64,000 bases of DNA, from NCBI RefSeq assembly GCF_000715075.1, contig NC_134102.1, forward strand, positions 104,978,001 through 105,042,000. The letters run 5' to 3'. Origin of the DNA: Nicotiana tabacum. Lineage: Eukaryota; Streptophyta; Magnoliopsida; Solanales; Solanaceae. A program made the translations under genes and the position numbers. The notes beneath the pieces are model-generated. The model saw only the letters and a program-made list of their open reading frames with translations. It made no database searches and was not told the origin of the DNA. Within the stretch, counting starts at the first letter, position 1, and the number at the start of each line of letters is the position of its first letter. Shown piece after piece: positions 11,085 through 23,580 of this stretch.

Positions 11085-11697
11085 CATCTGCGACTGAATA
11101 AATAGCTAAAGGACGGGAGTTTTGAGTTCATTCTCTCATTTTTGAACCCTAGACTCGATAGAAGACGACTTGGAGAGTGGATTTTTACCTACAAACCTTG
11201 GGTAAGTGATCGTAATCTATTTCTACTCATATTCCATAAACTTATCTTAGATTTTAACATCATAATCATGTGAACCAAAGTAGAAATTTATGAAACTTTG
11301 TCACGTTTTTGAGAAAAATAAGAAATTGAGTTTTGAGAGTCGATTTGGACTCGGATTTTGAAACTAATCACATATATGAACTCGTGGGGGTCATGGGTAG
11401 ACGAAATCTACCATTGGACTCGGGTTTTGACCGGGCAAGCCCCGGGTTGACCTTTGTTGACTTTTTGGAAAAAGTGTAAAAATCTTAACTTTATCTATTG
11501 CAATTGAATCCCTAGAATTGTTTGGTGTTATTGAGTCTATTTTGGTTAGATTTGAGCCGTGTGGAGGCGGATTGTAAGGGAAAGGCTATTTTCGAGTATT
11601 GAATTGGCCTAATTGAGGTAAATGTCTTGCGTAACTTCGTATGGGAGAACTACCACTTAGGATTGGTATTGTTTGATTCAGTTGTGCTAAGTGAAAT

Positions 11698-11729
11698 CCG
11701 TGTACGCAAGGTGACGATTGGGTACACGG
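11698..11729. repeat. 8-bp perfect stem around a GGTGACGA core in LTR A
   Basis: CCGTGTAC (11698-11705) pairs perfectly with GTACACGG (11722-11729) around a 16-base loop containing caaggtgacga. The equivalent in LTR E at 39849-39884 has a different but again perfect stem. Confidence 0.6.
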
Positions 11730-12674
11730 GTTGTACGTAGTATTTGACCGGTTTAGTCTACTTAGACTATTTCCATGCTTTAATTGAAATGACATATTAT
11801 GTTCTAAATTCTCATAGTTAAATTATCCTTAATTGTGTTAGACTATCCTTAAATGCCTTAGTTGACTTGTTCAGTAATTGTTCTACATCCTACTTGCTAA
11901 ATTGCTCCCATGCTTTAGTTGACTTGTTGTCTCCTTTATTTTCGCATGTTACCTCTTCATTGTTAATTATCATTGTTGAATTAATTGTTCATGTTGCCTT
12001 TTATTTGTTGATTTTCGTTATTTGATACTCATTGTTGAAGATTATTTCCTTTATTATGATACGTTGAGGTGATGTTGGCTATTGTTGAAACATCTATCCT
12101 ATTAAGCATTTTCCATCCATTATTATTGTTGATATTCTCTTATACGTTGTGTTGGGGCTATGGGCTATTGTTGTGGAATTATTGATATTGTTGTTGTTGG
12201 CAAGTTGTGATATGTGAGCACTTGTGGTGCGAGTTATTATTGTGATACGATATTGATGCGCATGCGGTGGTAAAAGATTTGGTTTGATGTGCATGCAGCG
12301 GTATAAGGTGGGACTTATGTGCGTGTTGCTTATAGGGGAACTACGTGAAGCCACACGGTGTCATAAGGTAGGCTAAAATGCGTATAGCTATTTCGGAAAA
12401 ACTGTTTTCAAAACCTATTTTTAAATGTAAGGCTCATGCGGCGGCATAAGGAAGGATTGTGACTGAAATTGAGAAATGTGAATACGAGGCAGTACCTCGG
12501 TTGTTATTCTTGATTATACGAGGCAGTACCTCGGTTTTGATTTCATTATACACGAGGCAAACCTCGATGTGATTCTTGTTGTTATTTCACGTTGTAAAGT
12601 GTTTTGGTGGAAAATTATATCTGTTGTTTCATTCCTTAGTGTTCTATCAATTATTGTATGTACATGATCATTGT

Positions 12675-14395
12675 TGTAAGGCCCCGTAAAATTTTACCTA
12701 AAACCTGGGATTTTATGGTGTCGAAGCGGACTTTTTGGGTTGAACAGTGCGTTAGAAAGTTGAAGAATTTATTTTTGGAAGTGCAGGGCGTTTCTGCAGC
12801 CCATTCTGCGGTCGCAGAACTGATCTGCGGACCACAGATCTGCCACAGACAGAGGCAGAAATCTAGGCAAATGTTTGGACCATTATGCGGTCTATTATAC
12901 GGCCGCATAATCATTTTGCAGGTCTAAGGGTAGTGAGAAGATTGTTGATCTCATTTGGGTAAACTTTGGGTAGTGGGATGAAAGAATCCACCATAAGAGC
13001 ACCTTGAAACCTTAATGCACACCATGTTGAGAATGTGATTTAAGTATGGGCTGTGTGTTATTACATTATGATTTAAAAACGTGATTCTAATGGTAGCTAT
13101 CATGTCAAATTGTGTAAGAAATTACATGTGCTTAAGACCCTAAATTGCTCAAATATGTGTTTAAAGTCTTAATTTGAAAGGCCTTGTTGTTGATTATCCA
13201 TGATGATATTTGAAAGTGAAAGAAGAGAACATGAAATATGATGTGCAGCCAACGTGCCAAGAATGATATTGCATCATGGCCATTGGTGCCAATGAAATAA
13301 ATGATATGAAAAAGATTACGAAATGAGTGGTAAATCCTTTTGATAATAAATGCCTTGGGAGCATCGTTTAGCCACCGAGGAAGGGTAGGTCGGAACAACC
13401 TAACCCCGAAACTACACGTGCCTGTGTAGGAGTGATTGAGGGGTAAATCCCCGTGTTAATATGATGAGATTGTTTCTCCTTTTATGGGATGAGATTGGTG
13501 TGTTGAGATTTTCCCCCTTAAATGGGATGAGATTATTTCTAGCGAGATGTGACGTGATGTCGACCCACATAGCATTATGGTGAGACGGCTTAGTCGATCG
13601 AGCTGAGATCGGACGCCGCGCATATGGTAGTATTGTGAGTGTATGTCTCGGGGTAAGACGGCTTAGCCGATCGGGCTGATATCGGACTCCGTGTGGTGTA
13701 TCGGCTAAATATCTCCCAACTTAAATTACGGAAACTTACTTTAAATTTACCTTTACCCTAACTTGACACCTTGATACTGTTTGGGTCTCTTATTGATTTC
13801 ATGTTTTATTCTCCGTTTACTGTTACCCGTTCAATTGAGAGGGTGTTTAGTTTTACTTACTAGTACTATTCCATATGTATTAACGTCCTTTTCGCCTGGG
13901 GCGCTGCATCTTTAATGGATACAGGTAGTTCCATAGCAGGTGGTATTGATCAGTGATAGCAGCACACCCTCTCCTCGGCTGACTTGGAGAGGCCCACTTC
14001 ATTTTGGGGTCCTGTATCTTTTATCCTTTATACATAGCATTTTGAGGTATAGCCGGGGCCTTATTACCGGCACTGTCGTAGCACTCTTTTGTTCTTGTTA
14101 GAGGCTCCGTAGATATAGTGTGGGTTGTATATATTTTTGGGAAGGTTAAACTAAAATGTTGTAATCGTATCATCTGTTCTACTTTAAGTATGATTGTACA
14201 ATGTATTATTTTGGAGACTTGCTAATGATGTAACTAATGGAAATGAACTGGTGTTATTCACATGACCTCTTAACGTCTAATTAATGAAATGTATTCTTCT
14301 ATTTATTCATGGGTGAGTTGGGTATTGTAAATACTTGCTTGATCGGGGTATCTCGGTTGAGCGTCGGTCGCGCTCTTCAAGGTCGAGGCATGACA
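12675..14395 (+). mobile_element. Solo LTR B (1721 bp) nested in LTR A, perfect 5-bp TSD
   Basis: Starts TGTAAGGCCCCG and ends AGGCATGACA, flanked by ATTGT at 12670-12674 and ATTGT at 14396-14400. No internal region follows. The family is related in style to gypsy chromovirus LTRs but not alignable by eye to LTR A. It contains CpG palindromes (TTCTGCG…CGCAGAA at 12804-12819; a tgcggtctattatacggccgca stretch near 12885) and a 36-bp duplication at 13583-13691. Confidence 0.88.
13583..13691. repeat. Two copies of a 36-bp repeat inside LTR B
   Basis: 13583-13618 and 13656-13691 both read agacggcttag-cgatcg-gctga-atcggac-ccg, with four differences. The copies are separated by 37 bases. Confidence 0.75.
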
Positions 14396-15011
14396 ATTGT
14401 AGTCCTTTAGTTGCTTCTTTTTTACAATTCTTATGGTTGATTTTTCGGTAATAGCATGCTATCATCTTGAACCGTATGGGTTATTTTCTTACTTTCTATT
14501 TTATATCCGCATTTCATTTTATACTGTCTACTTCATATCCTACCAGGTGTCTTGATCTGGCCTCGTCACTACTCTACTGAGGTTAGGCTTGATATTTGCT
14601 GGGTATCGTTGTGGTGTACTCATACTATGCTTTTGCACATCTTTTTGTGCAGATCCAGGCACGTCTGCGCGCGCCGGTAGATATAAATAATTTCGTTTCG
14701 ATTGTCACTTAAATTGGAAAAAACTCTCATATACCGCTTCCGGTGGCAGAAAAAGGAGGTGTGACAGTATTTGCTTTCGGACAGTGATGTAGTAGTTACT
14801 CTTGTTATACTCTGTAGAGCTTATGACTCAGTTCCACCAGGTTTTGGGGTGTGTAGTGTGAGATTCTATTTTCGGAAGGTTTATATCTATTATTTAGTTG
14901 CTTTCAGTAATTCGTTATTTTATATTTGTTCAGTTATTATTATTGTGTTAGGCTTACCTAAAGATTAAGTGCCATCACGACATCCTTCAGAGGGAATTTG
15001 GGGTCGTGACA

Positions 15012-15600
15012 CCCTCCTATAAAGGGTCATGTCTTTCGTAAGCTGAAGTCGCGTCATGTCCTGCCTAATCACCTCACCGCAAATACTTCTTAGACATATC
15101 TCTACCTCTCCACATGCCCACAACGGTCGATCTCTCACACCTCCTCATGGGGGCATTTGAACATCTCCTTTTCACATGCATGTACCATCTTAACCTCCCT
15201 TCTCGCATCTTGTCTTCCACGAGAGCCACTCCGGCCTTGTCCCGAATAACGTCATTTCTAATCTTATCTCTCCTGGTATACCCACACATCCATCTCAGCA
15301 TCCTCATCGATCTTTTCTACTTTCATCTTTTGGACAAAGAAATTCTTAACTGACAAACAATACTTTGCCACATATAACATAGTTGGTCTAACCATGAATT
15401 TATAGAATTTACCTTTTAAGTTTAGATGGCACATTTTTATCGCACAAAATAATAGATGCAAGCCCCCGATTCATATGTATCCTTGTCAATCACTTCATTC
15501 CCTCGAATTACAGATCCGATCGAGGTATTTGAAACTTCCCTTCTTTGTGAGGACTTGGTTGTCAAGTGTCACTACCATGTCCACATCATGATTCTCTTCA
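15012..15600 (-). pseudogene. RTE-type LINE ORF C-terminal fragment (minus strand)
   Basis: On the minus strand, 15460 to 15070 encodes two shifted pieces of the C-terminal part of an RTE-clade LINE polyprotein: KGKFYKFMVRPTMLY followed by MRMLRWMCGYTRRDKIRNDV and MREGRLRWYMHVKRR. These blocks follow the reverse transcriptase in plant RTE elements. Homology extends upstream to about 15600 (…VFETSLLCEDLV region in another frame), where the copy is 5'-truncated, as is usual for LINEs. Stops and a frameshift near 15300 make it dead. Its 3' UTR is at 9828-10117 beyond LTR A. Confidence 0.82.
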
Positions 15601-17826
15601 TTACTTTAAAAAATTGTTTGGGAAAACTGTTTTATAGATTGTTTTCTATTGTTTAATTGCGTATAAAAAGTAGATAATAGTATATGATACTTGTCCGAGG
15701 TAGAGGATAGGTGAAAATGGTGTAAAGCGACCGAAGATGAGAATTTACAGAATTTAAAAGTTGGATTACAACTTCAGGGCTATTTAGTCTATTACGCACC
15801 TTATAACAAATATACTATATCGGTAGCAAAGAGGAAATGAATGAGAATTAGACTTTTGCACAATTGCACTAATGGATGTTGAGCTTTAATAGTCTATCCA
15901 CTATCTTTAGTTTTTATATTATAAATATATACGTAGTTCAAAATGTTTCGAACGTAAATTAATACTAAATTTGCATCTATTATCACAAAAAGGTTGTGAA
16001 TACAGTAAATCCATTCATTGACTTAAAATTCATGAAAACAACTTCTACATATTACTAAACATGCTATTTCATTTGATGAGCTCTCTACCTTCCACAGTTA
16101 AAGTGAAGGGTTCAGAATCAGGTCCCATCAGTAACATAATATTCTTTTTTCCCGTCCCTCCCCTAATGCAATTTAAGTAATTACTAGACACCAAATGTAT
16201 TTAGCAGTGTCCACTAGATGGAAACACCCCACTGTACATTTAGTAAGTTTTTCCTCATTTGAGAGAGAGATGGGGGGACAAAATGAAGTTAAGAACTGAC
16301 CTAAAGCTGCAATCGGCATGCAAAGTGATCTCTAGCATAAGTCAGAAAAATAAGGAGCAATGTAGGGGAAATAATATTAACAAATTCATTCTTATTGAGT
16401 ATTTCTGCAAACAGTGTAGTGCTATAAAGTAACACTACTGCAAAAACAAATAATTAATCATAGGAAAAAACATCTTAAAGAAAGAAAATAAAGTGGTAAT
16501 AAGGCTCCATTTTTCCTCTCTATTTAATCAATTTTGTTTTGTAAAGATAATAAATGATTCTTTTCAACCTTATTGTATAAGTTGGGATATAAGTAAATAA
16601 ATAGTCATTTGTCGGCCACTTTTATCTCAAAATGGGTTTTCACATTGTCAATGATTTGGTGGACCGCATGATCTATTTTATCACACGTTTCCACAGCCAT
16701 TTGATTAGTTTTTTTGTGGGTCCCACTTGTTGAGGACATTTTAATAATGTAATCGTACGAGTATTTGTATAAACTATCATTCATCTCCTTTTAATCAACA
16801 ATTTAGTTACTGGAGTAATAAAGGCAAATTTTAGAAAAAAACTAATTGGCTTCTTGTTCTTAGAATGACAAAGATTTAAACAATTTAGTTTGTTAAAATG
16901 ACTAATACTTGCGACTGTAAGTTGTACTTTTTATCCACTTGATTAATTACCCACTTTAATCATTCTTAAGCACCAAAGTTGTTGATTAACTAAGGAACAT
17001 ATCTTTGACATCAATGCATGGAAACGGTATTGCATTATATATTTCTCTTCATTATGTGTCGTTTAAGTTTTATTTCCTGCATTTTAAATTGATAAACTTA
17101 TTTCACTTATTAATGTTGAGCTTAATTTTGTTGATAAGTATTAATGTTTAGCTTAATTAAGCATTGAAGTTCAATATAACTTAATTTTGGATATCTAAAA
17201 ATATAAAAAGTACAATAAGTTGCAAGCTCGCAATTCAAGATCAAGTTAAAAGGCACAACAAGTGATGAGTTTTAGAGAATTACATATACATAATGTCTAA
17301 AATTCAAGGTAAAATAAGTTTTGCCTACAGAAATTAAACCTTAAGTTACCAAGAACATAAAAATAAGAATTCTTTCAGTTTCTTCTTTAATTTCAAAGAA
17401 AATTGAAAGTTATCTGAAGAAGGTGTTTGGAGCATTAGTAGTTATTATCATTTGAATTATGTATTTAATCGATAGAAGTAATTTTCAGTGTTAAAGACAT
17501 GAGTATTTTGATTAGAAGGGGATTTAGTGTTATATTATGTTGTTAAAAGCTAATATTTGTGTTTAATTAACTATGATCAGGTTGACCATGCAAAGAAATT
17601 ACTTTACAGTTGTGTGGCATCATTTATTAGGTTAACACCATGGATTTATCAAAAGGTTGTCAGTCACAACTCACAAATCGTCTAGCCTTTGGATATTTTT
17701 ACGTGGAAAGTCCTGAGTAAGAAATTAATGAATCTTGAACTACAAGGCTTAATTATAATATGATTATGTAACAATATTATATGTCCGAAAAATCCTTTCT
17801 GTTTTATTATGCTTGTTTTGAATTCT

Positions 17827-18409
17827 AAGATACTATTAGTACCTTCTCATACACATTATAATTAACTGTGAGATATCATCTATTTTGGCAAATTCAACAT
17901 CGGAATTGCTAGTGCAGCATAATCTAGGGCTTCGGGATAGTACTTGATATATGTGTATGCGAAAAAAAAAGTATAAATGAAGTTAGATACTTGAATATAA
18001 ATTTTAAGAAAGTACATGCAACTATATGCCTAATAAAATATTCACAAAAAAAGTACACGCAACTACTATGGATTATTAATGTGCTTTGACTACATGAAAT
18101 GTATCATGTATGTGGAGTTTGACCATTAAAAGGAAAAGTAAAACGATCTGCAAAAAAGGGGTATTCTTCAATAGTGGCGATCTAATTAGTGGTAGATTTA
18201 AAAATGTGAGTTTTTAATTGAGATAGTGAATTTTAAAATTTATAATTAAGTATCTTACTTTATTTATACTTTTTATTTTGCACATATATATAGGGTATAA
18301 TCCCGAAACCCTGGATTATGCCGCATCAGCAATTCCAATGTTGAATTCGCCAAAAATAGATTATATCAAATTAATTATAATGTGCATGAGAAGGTTTTAA
18401 GAGTATCCT
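17827..18409. repeat. Foldback / MITE-like inverted repeat, arms about 180 bp
   Basis: 17827-18007 and the reverse complement of 18232-18409 align along their whole length at roughly 80-85% by eye. Conserved segments include ccttctcatRcacattataatt, aattcaacatYggaattgct and tttcgggat. The loop is about 224 bp. There is no coding content. No clear target duplication was identified. Confidence 0.8.
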
Positions 18410-19744
18410 AGACCAGGATTTTATTAACTCCTTAATAAAGGACATGTGTGGAATCAGCTTGCCATCATTTATGTGCGTCTCTCTATATGTATACGAAAAA
18501 GAATAGTATTATTCATCATATATAGCAAAGCGATGCTTCGGATTGAAATAAAAAAATAGAATACACAGTCAGTTTACGTTTGCTTAAGTCACATCTTAGT
18601 TATTCATTAAGGTAATGGGATTAAGTTTTCCTCAACTGACCTTATGAATTTGCCTTAGAAATGAGCATGAAGGCAAAAATGATGAATTTGCCTCCCTTTG
18701 TTGTGAGGCCTAATCCAAATATGTAAATTTCCAAAATTTCAATCGTTGGCTCTTTATGAGAGTTAATCAGCCTTATAACGTTCAGAATTCCTTGGAGAAA
18801 GATATCAACGTCTTCTTCTTATTTGCTTCGTTTCTTTTTTCTACTATAATAATTATTCATTACCATTTCTCCTAATTTATACTATAAGAACTTGTTGAAT
18901 TCTGGAGTTTACACATACACTAAAAAAAATATCCTTACAGTGTTGCCAGTGACACGTCTCAAGCTAGTACAGAATTTCCGTGATTATTTCAAAACATAGA
19001 GAGGATCACTACACTAACTATATCTTTGCAACAATGGATGCCACACTAGTATGTTTATTGTGAAGGAAATTTCCAGAAAGCTATTTTTTGGTGTTTGATT
19101 ACAAAAGAATATTTTGCATCAAAAAGAGTAAAGGAGTCGCAAGGCTCTAAACAGTGGATCCAACCAATTCATTCGTAAACTTTTGTACCCTCTAGTTCTC
19201 ATATGAGATAAGATGAGGAGCATACTCTCGAAATTAGGTGAACTAAACATCATACTTCAGTATAATTATACAGGAGTGTCTGCACCATTCTCTCAAACTT
19301 GATTAGCTCATCTCTGCATATATAACAACCTTACTCTTCATTTTGAACCAATCAGTAATGGTAAAGTTTCACTACATAATTTATAACATACTTAAGGCTT
19401 TTAAGACCATATACGATAAAAAAAATTCAAAATTAGTAATTAATTCAGAATCACATGGTAAATATCGTCAATATTCTAACAATACCTGTTTCAATTGGAA
19501 TCCCTACTGATTGATACCAAATTTCTCCCTAAAATACTTCCTCAAAAACCGTAAATCGATAGAATCCGATTAGAGATTTTTTCAAGAAATTTTCTTCCTA
19601 AATACATTTCAAATAATGTATATCTATAAAAATCATATCCATATACGTATCACTTGAAGTTATAATGCAAGTATATACAGTAAATTTCAATATCACATAA
19701 ATGAATAAAAGCACAACCGTAGAATGGTAATCTTGAAACGATCG

Positions 19745-19748
<4 letters not shown>

Positions 19749-19799
<51 letters not shown>

Positions 19800-19806
19800 C
19801 ACACAC
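19749..19806. repeat. (AT)n(AC)n microsatellite
   Basis: About 20 AT units followed by g and about 8 AC units. Confidence 0.97.
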
Positions 19807-20862
19807 AATATTATTTCATTTGAAACACTTTCTTCGAATATATGCATGAGGTCATAATTGTTTGACCAAAAGTGTAAATCTTTGTTCAACTAATTAGATT
19901 TATGCAAATACGGGTTAATCTTGGTTAATAATAATATCATAAAGACGAAATTTAATTCTCGGTAATATGACAAATAACATGTATATATATTTCGAAGGTC
20001 ATGACGGTACACAATAATGACAATATTTAAGGACCCAATAAGAAGAAATGTAGCATTAAATAGTGATGAATAACAATAAATGATATTTATGTAAATAAAA
20101 CGTATGAGTCACCCGAGAAAGGATGAAATCAGTGGAAGTTATTTCTGACAATGATGAATGATTGATAAGCATTTGAATATTCGAGTTATTTTCGGATCCA
20201 GTGGAAAAATGTGGACAAGAATCTTAGTAAAAAGGTTATTTTTGTATGCCTGTAATAAGACCAGACTCTCTCTATAAAGTCAAAATGTATTTTACAAGTG
20301 AATTTTGCATGCCCCCAATCATTGTGTCTCTTTCTATTTACAGGAAACATGTTCCTAGAAACCCTAATAGTACATGTGCAGAGAATATTCACTGAAATAT
20401 TCTAGTTTATGTCTTATCTTAGAACTAGCCATTATAACTTTGTCTAAGGTGCTCGACCTCGACCTTGAACTACGGTGATTTCGTGACCTTGATCTTTGCT
20501 GACTTTTCGATCGTATTTTCCATCGCTTCGAGGCCACTCTGCTCCGAGGCCGATCTTTGTGGGGACCTTATTGATAGCACGTGGCAGTTGATGAAGGCTA
20601 TAATAGTACTGATGTGACTTGCCCGTATCAAAGATATTTTCTTGCCCATATAGTTAGTCCCCCCGCTTATCATGGTCATCCTCGCAGACGAGCTTGATGA
20701 GTGGACAGTGTTGTTTATGATACAATTTTATCGAGTTGGCTATATAGGTCGTGGTCATGGAAACAGGGCAACGTGGCTTTCTGAGGGCCGCACATTTTGA
20801 ATTCTTTGAATTTTTCGGGAGGTCCGTTGGATCCATTTGGTCCAAAGAGAAAAGTGACATCA

Positions 20863-20885
20863 TGACGACATGCGTCATAATGACG
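20863..20885. promoter_or_regulatory. Cluster of three TGACG motifs
   Basis: TGACG at 20863, CGTCA at 20873 and TGACG at 20881 are packed in 23 bp, resembling an as-1-type TGA/bZIP binding site. It lies about 100 bp before the Athila LTR, outside any gene I can see. Function is inference only. Confidence 0.3.
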
Positions 20886-20987
20886 CCGTTTCCCGACATG
20901 TAGCATCGATTCAAGTGTGACCCTTGATTGGTTCTGTCATTTAGATCTTCGTGCTAATCATGGCCTGTCATTTCCATTCTGGTGCCC

Positions 20988-22412
20988 TGATAAGTGGGAA
21001 TTTTGACTACTTATTAGCGCCTTTTAGCTTTTATTTTAGTTCAAAAGCATTGAATTGTGTTCCCGAAACTAATAAAATTTTGCAAAATTGCAGGTATGCT
21101 GGAAGTTTGGTCTCTCAAGATAAAATCCGACTCAAAAAGGAGTGTTGCGAAGCACAAGGCAATAAAAGGCGTAGACACACAAATGTGCGATCCACAGAAG
21201 GAATTCTACGGCCGCAGAAGAAATTACGGACCATAGAATTCCATCTGCGGTCGCAAACCAAGGAGAAATGTTTAGCAGAACTTTGCACAGAGTGCGGACC
21301 GTACATGAATTGTGAGGCCACAAAACCGGGCTAAGAGTCGAAGATAAGAGAGTATGCAAAAAGACCAAGTCCAGAAGCCTCTGTGAATTGCGGACCACAC
21401 AAGAATTGTGCGGCCGCAGCCCAAAAATGTGCGGCCGCAGTTCAAAAATGTGCGGCCGCAGAACTCCACTTCCTGCCAGATGAAGAAATAAGACGAGTTT
21501 CACAAAATTAGGTCAAGTTTGAACATCTGAAGTTGTTGTAGCTGTTTTTATTTACTACTTTAGGAAGTTTTACATTACTTTGGTGTATTTACATTAGATT
21601 TAATCATTTTAAGCTCCCATTATGAGTTTAATTGATTTTTCTTCCTTATTTTATTCAAACCCCATTATGAGTAGTTAGACTTTTACTAGGGTTGTGACCC
21701 AACCCTAGTGTATAAACCTTATGGGTATCTAATTTAGTGTTTGTTTATGATTTGGGATTGATTATTTAGCTTAGTTCATGCTTTAATTGTAGAATTAATG
21801 GTTGCAAATATTAATTCATGCATATTTGACTTAGTCTCTACTTGAGAAAGAGGGACCTTGTCTAGGATAACTTAGCTAACAAAGAATTGGATCAATTGAG
21901 AGATTGATTAACCCAATTAAAGGGTTCAACCTAGAGATAGTGATAACTCGATTTGATTTCTTATCAACTGTTTTGGGTGATACACATTTGGTCTTGAGAA
22001 AGCTAAATTAGGCAAAACCACTCTCTGACCGAGAAGTATTGAGTGGGTAATGTAGAGTTGAGAGCTATAATATACCACAATCAACAAAACAAGCATTAAC
22101 GTCTTTATCCCATTAGGCAAACACCTAGGTTATGGTCACAACCCTAGGGCCTTTTACCCATTTGGAAAAACCTTAAAAATAATTATCTCTAGTCTATTTT
22201 CTTTATCTTGCAATTATTAGATTAACAGTAGAAATAGAAAGCAAATCCTTGTTGTGGAAGTGCAATATAGATAATCCAATTACTTATTTAAAATATATAC
22301 CCCTAACTCCCATCCTAGCTCCCAGTGGATTCGACCCCGACTCCTAGTTGGGTATTTATTATTGCATACGACCATTTCATATCTCTATTGAGGTGTGATT
22401 CGGACGTGAACA
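20988..22412 (+). repeat. 5' LTR of an Athila-type element (LTR C, 1425 bp)
   Basis: Starts TGATAAGTGGGAATTTTGAC, the usual opening of Solanaceae Athila LTRs, and ends GGACGTGAACA just before a tRNA-Asp-type PBS. It contains a CpG motif array at about 21190-21463. The other LTR is not in the window. Confidence 0.8.
21407..21463. repeat. Three 21-bp units with core TGTGCGGCCGCAG in LTR C
   Basis: The palindromic core tgcggccgca recurs at 21-bp spacing starting at 21407, 21428 and 21449, separated by an A-rich linker. Looser relatives (tacggccgcag, ctgcggtcgca, gtgcggaccg) extend left to about 21190. Confidence 0.88.
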
Positions 22413-22417
22413 ATTTT

Positions 22418-22435
22418 TGGCACCATTGTCGGGGA
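22418..22435 (+). promoter_or_regulatory. Primer binding site of the Athila-type element
   Basis: tggcaccattgtcgggga differs by two bases from the tRNA-Asp-type PBS (TGGCGCCGTTGCCGGGGA class) used by Athila elements. It lies 5 bases after the LTR end. Confidence 0.75.
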
Positions 22436-22528
22436 GTTAAAAACGGTGTTAGTTATATATTTGGGTGTGTTTTTGGAATATTTTCTTTTCCTTCCTTGTT
22501 ACTAATTTAAGAAATCGTAGGTACAACC

Positions 22529-23164
22529 ATGGCGAATAATGAGCTCAAAAATTTTCCTTTGGGGGATGTGGATGTCGAGGATGACCAAGTTGATGAGGTT
22601 CCTCTTCAACCCCAAGCCAATAGAATAGGCCGAGTGCCTCATGACAATGTCCCCACTCCACCTCCACCTCCACCACGAGCGGCTCCACACCGGGTGTTAC
22701 CCAATGAAGGATATACTAGTGCAATAGTCCCTCCCCGTATTAGGGCGAGCAACTTTCAAATCACCAATGTGATGCTCACTTTGCTAGAGCAACGAGGTTT
22801 CTTCACCGGTGCTCCAAGTCAAAATGCATACAAAGATTTGAAGGGGTTTGTGGACACTTGTTGGAGGAGCAAACAAACAAATATCTCCGAGGATGCATTG
22901 TGGCTAAGGCTTTTTCCTTTCTCTCTATGAGGAAAAGCTTTAGATTGGTTGGAACATTTGTCGAACCATTCTATTCACACTTGGGATGAGTTGGCAGAAA
23001 AGTTTATTTCTAAGTTCTTCTCTCCGGGGCACATGGTTACACTTCGGGATGAGATTTTGGCATTCAAGCAAGAGTCAAATGAACCACTACACGAGATATG
23101 AGAACGTTATAGAACAATGGTTAAGGAATGTCCCAACAATGATATGATGGAGAATATGATTGTT
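22529..23164 (+). pseudogene. Athila-type gag, N-terminal part, interrupted
   Basis: ATG at 22529 opens a Gag with a proline-rich N-terminus and the Athila-type core (YTSAIVPPRIRASNFQI, LLEQRGFFTGAPSQNAYKDL, FVDTCWRSKQTNISEDALWL). A TGA at 22928 interrupts it. The same frame continues with ALDWLEHL, HTWDELAEKFISKFF, LRDEILAFKQ and, after TGA at 23099, ERYRTMVKECPNNDMMENMI. Homology on the plus strand stops at about 23164, where the rest of gag continues on the opposite strand (23580 to 23165). Gag cannot be produced from this copy. Confidence 0.86.
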
Positions 23165-23580
23165 CACATATTTCACCTCCTCTTCTTGTTCATTGTAAGA
23201 ATCATCTTGATCAAAACCACTATCCTCTTGCACATAATTCTCCACTCGATATTGCACTTGTGGACCCTTGGTCCTTCTTTTGTTCACCATCATGTTCACT
23301 CCCTCCATGGCATTGACTTGCTTAGGATTTTGCACTTGTTGAAGTTGAGCCTTTTTCTAATTGTTTCATGGTGGTAGTCAATTCGGCAATGGCTTGCCCA
23401 TGGCCATGCAACTCTTTGTGAAGGTGGATCACGTTCGGATTACCTTGTGGAACATTAGCCCGGGATTTTCACAACTATGATATTTCCGCCATTTCATCTA
23501 AAATCTCACACGCCTCCACATAAGGCGTAGTGATGAAGTTCCCACCGGAAGTTGATTCACTACTCATTGGTTGGTTGTGT
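23165..23580 (-). pseudogene. Athila-type gag, distal part, inverted
   Basis: Read on the minus strand from 23580, three frames give GGNFITTPYVEACEILDEMA, NPNVIHLHKELHGHGQAIAE, LQQVQNPKQVNAMEGVNMMV and VQYRVENYVQEDSGF. This is what normally follows the plus-strand portion of an Athila Gag, so a segment has been inverted at 23164/23165. A stop and frameshifts add to the damage. The far end of the inverted piece abuts the truncated LTR of element D. Confidence 0.85.

Larger units (their letters stand above)
10118..15011 (+). mobile_element. Solo LTR A, Tekay-type (about 3.17 kb without nested LTR B)
   Basis: Starts TGTAACGACCCGATCGG and ends GGGGTCGTGACA. These are the termini of Tekay/Del-like chromovirus LTRs and match the LTRs of elements D and E below. 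The flanks are CCCTT (10113-10117) and CCCTC (15012-15016), a 5-bp target duplication with one mismatch. Both sides are parts of the same LINE. No PBS or internal region follows, so this is a solo LTR. It carries a motif array (10829-11084), a TATA-like aataaata (11096-11103), a GGTAAGTGA splice-donor-like site (11200-11208) and the nested LTR B. Confidence 0.85.
15601..20987. other. AT-rich intergenic DNA, no gene found
   Basis: About 5.4 kb without any convincing reading frame or transposon protein on either strand. Homopolymer A/T runs are frequent. Internal structure I can support is a long foldback (17827-18409), an (AT)n(AC)n tract (19749-19806) and a TGACG cluster (20863-20885). From about 20440 to 20987 the base composition is less AT-rich; it may be a decayed LTR, but I could not identify termini. 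Confidence 0.6.

Noticed and set aside
10605..11131. Minus-strand 160-codon frame over the LTR A palindrome array
   Set aside because: The array lacks stop codons by composition; no domain and no start context.
19598..19889. Minus-strand reading frames through YIYIYI… repeats
   Set aside because: They are translations of the (AT)n(AC)n microsatellite; no homology or codon structure around them.
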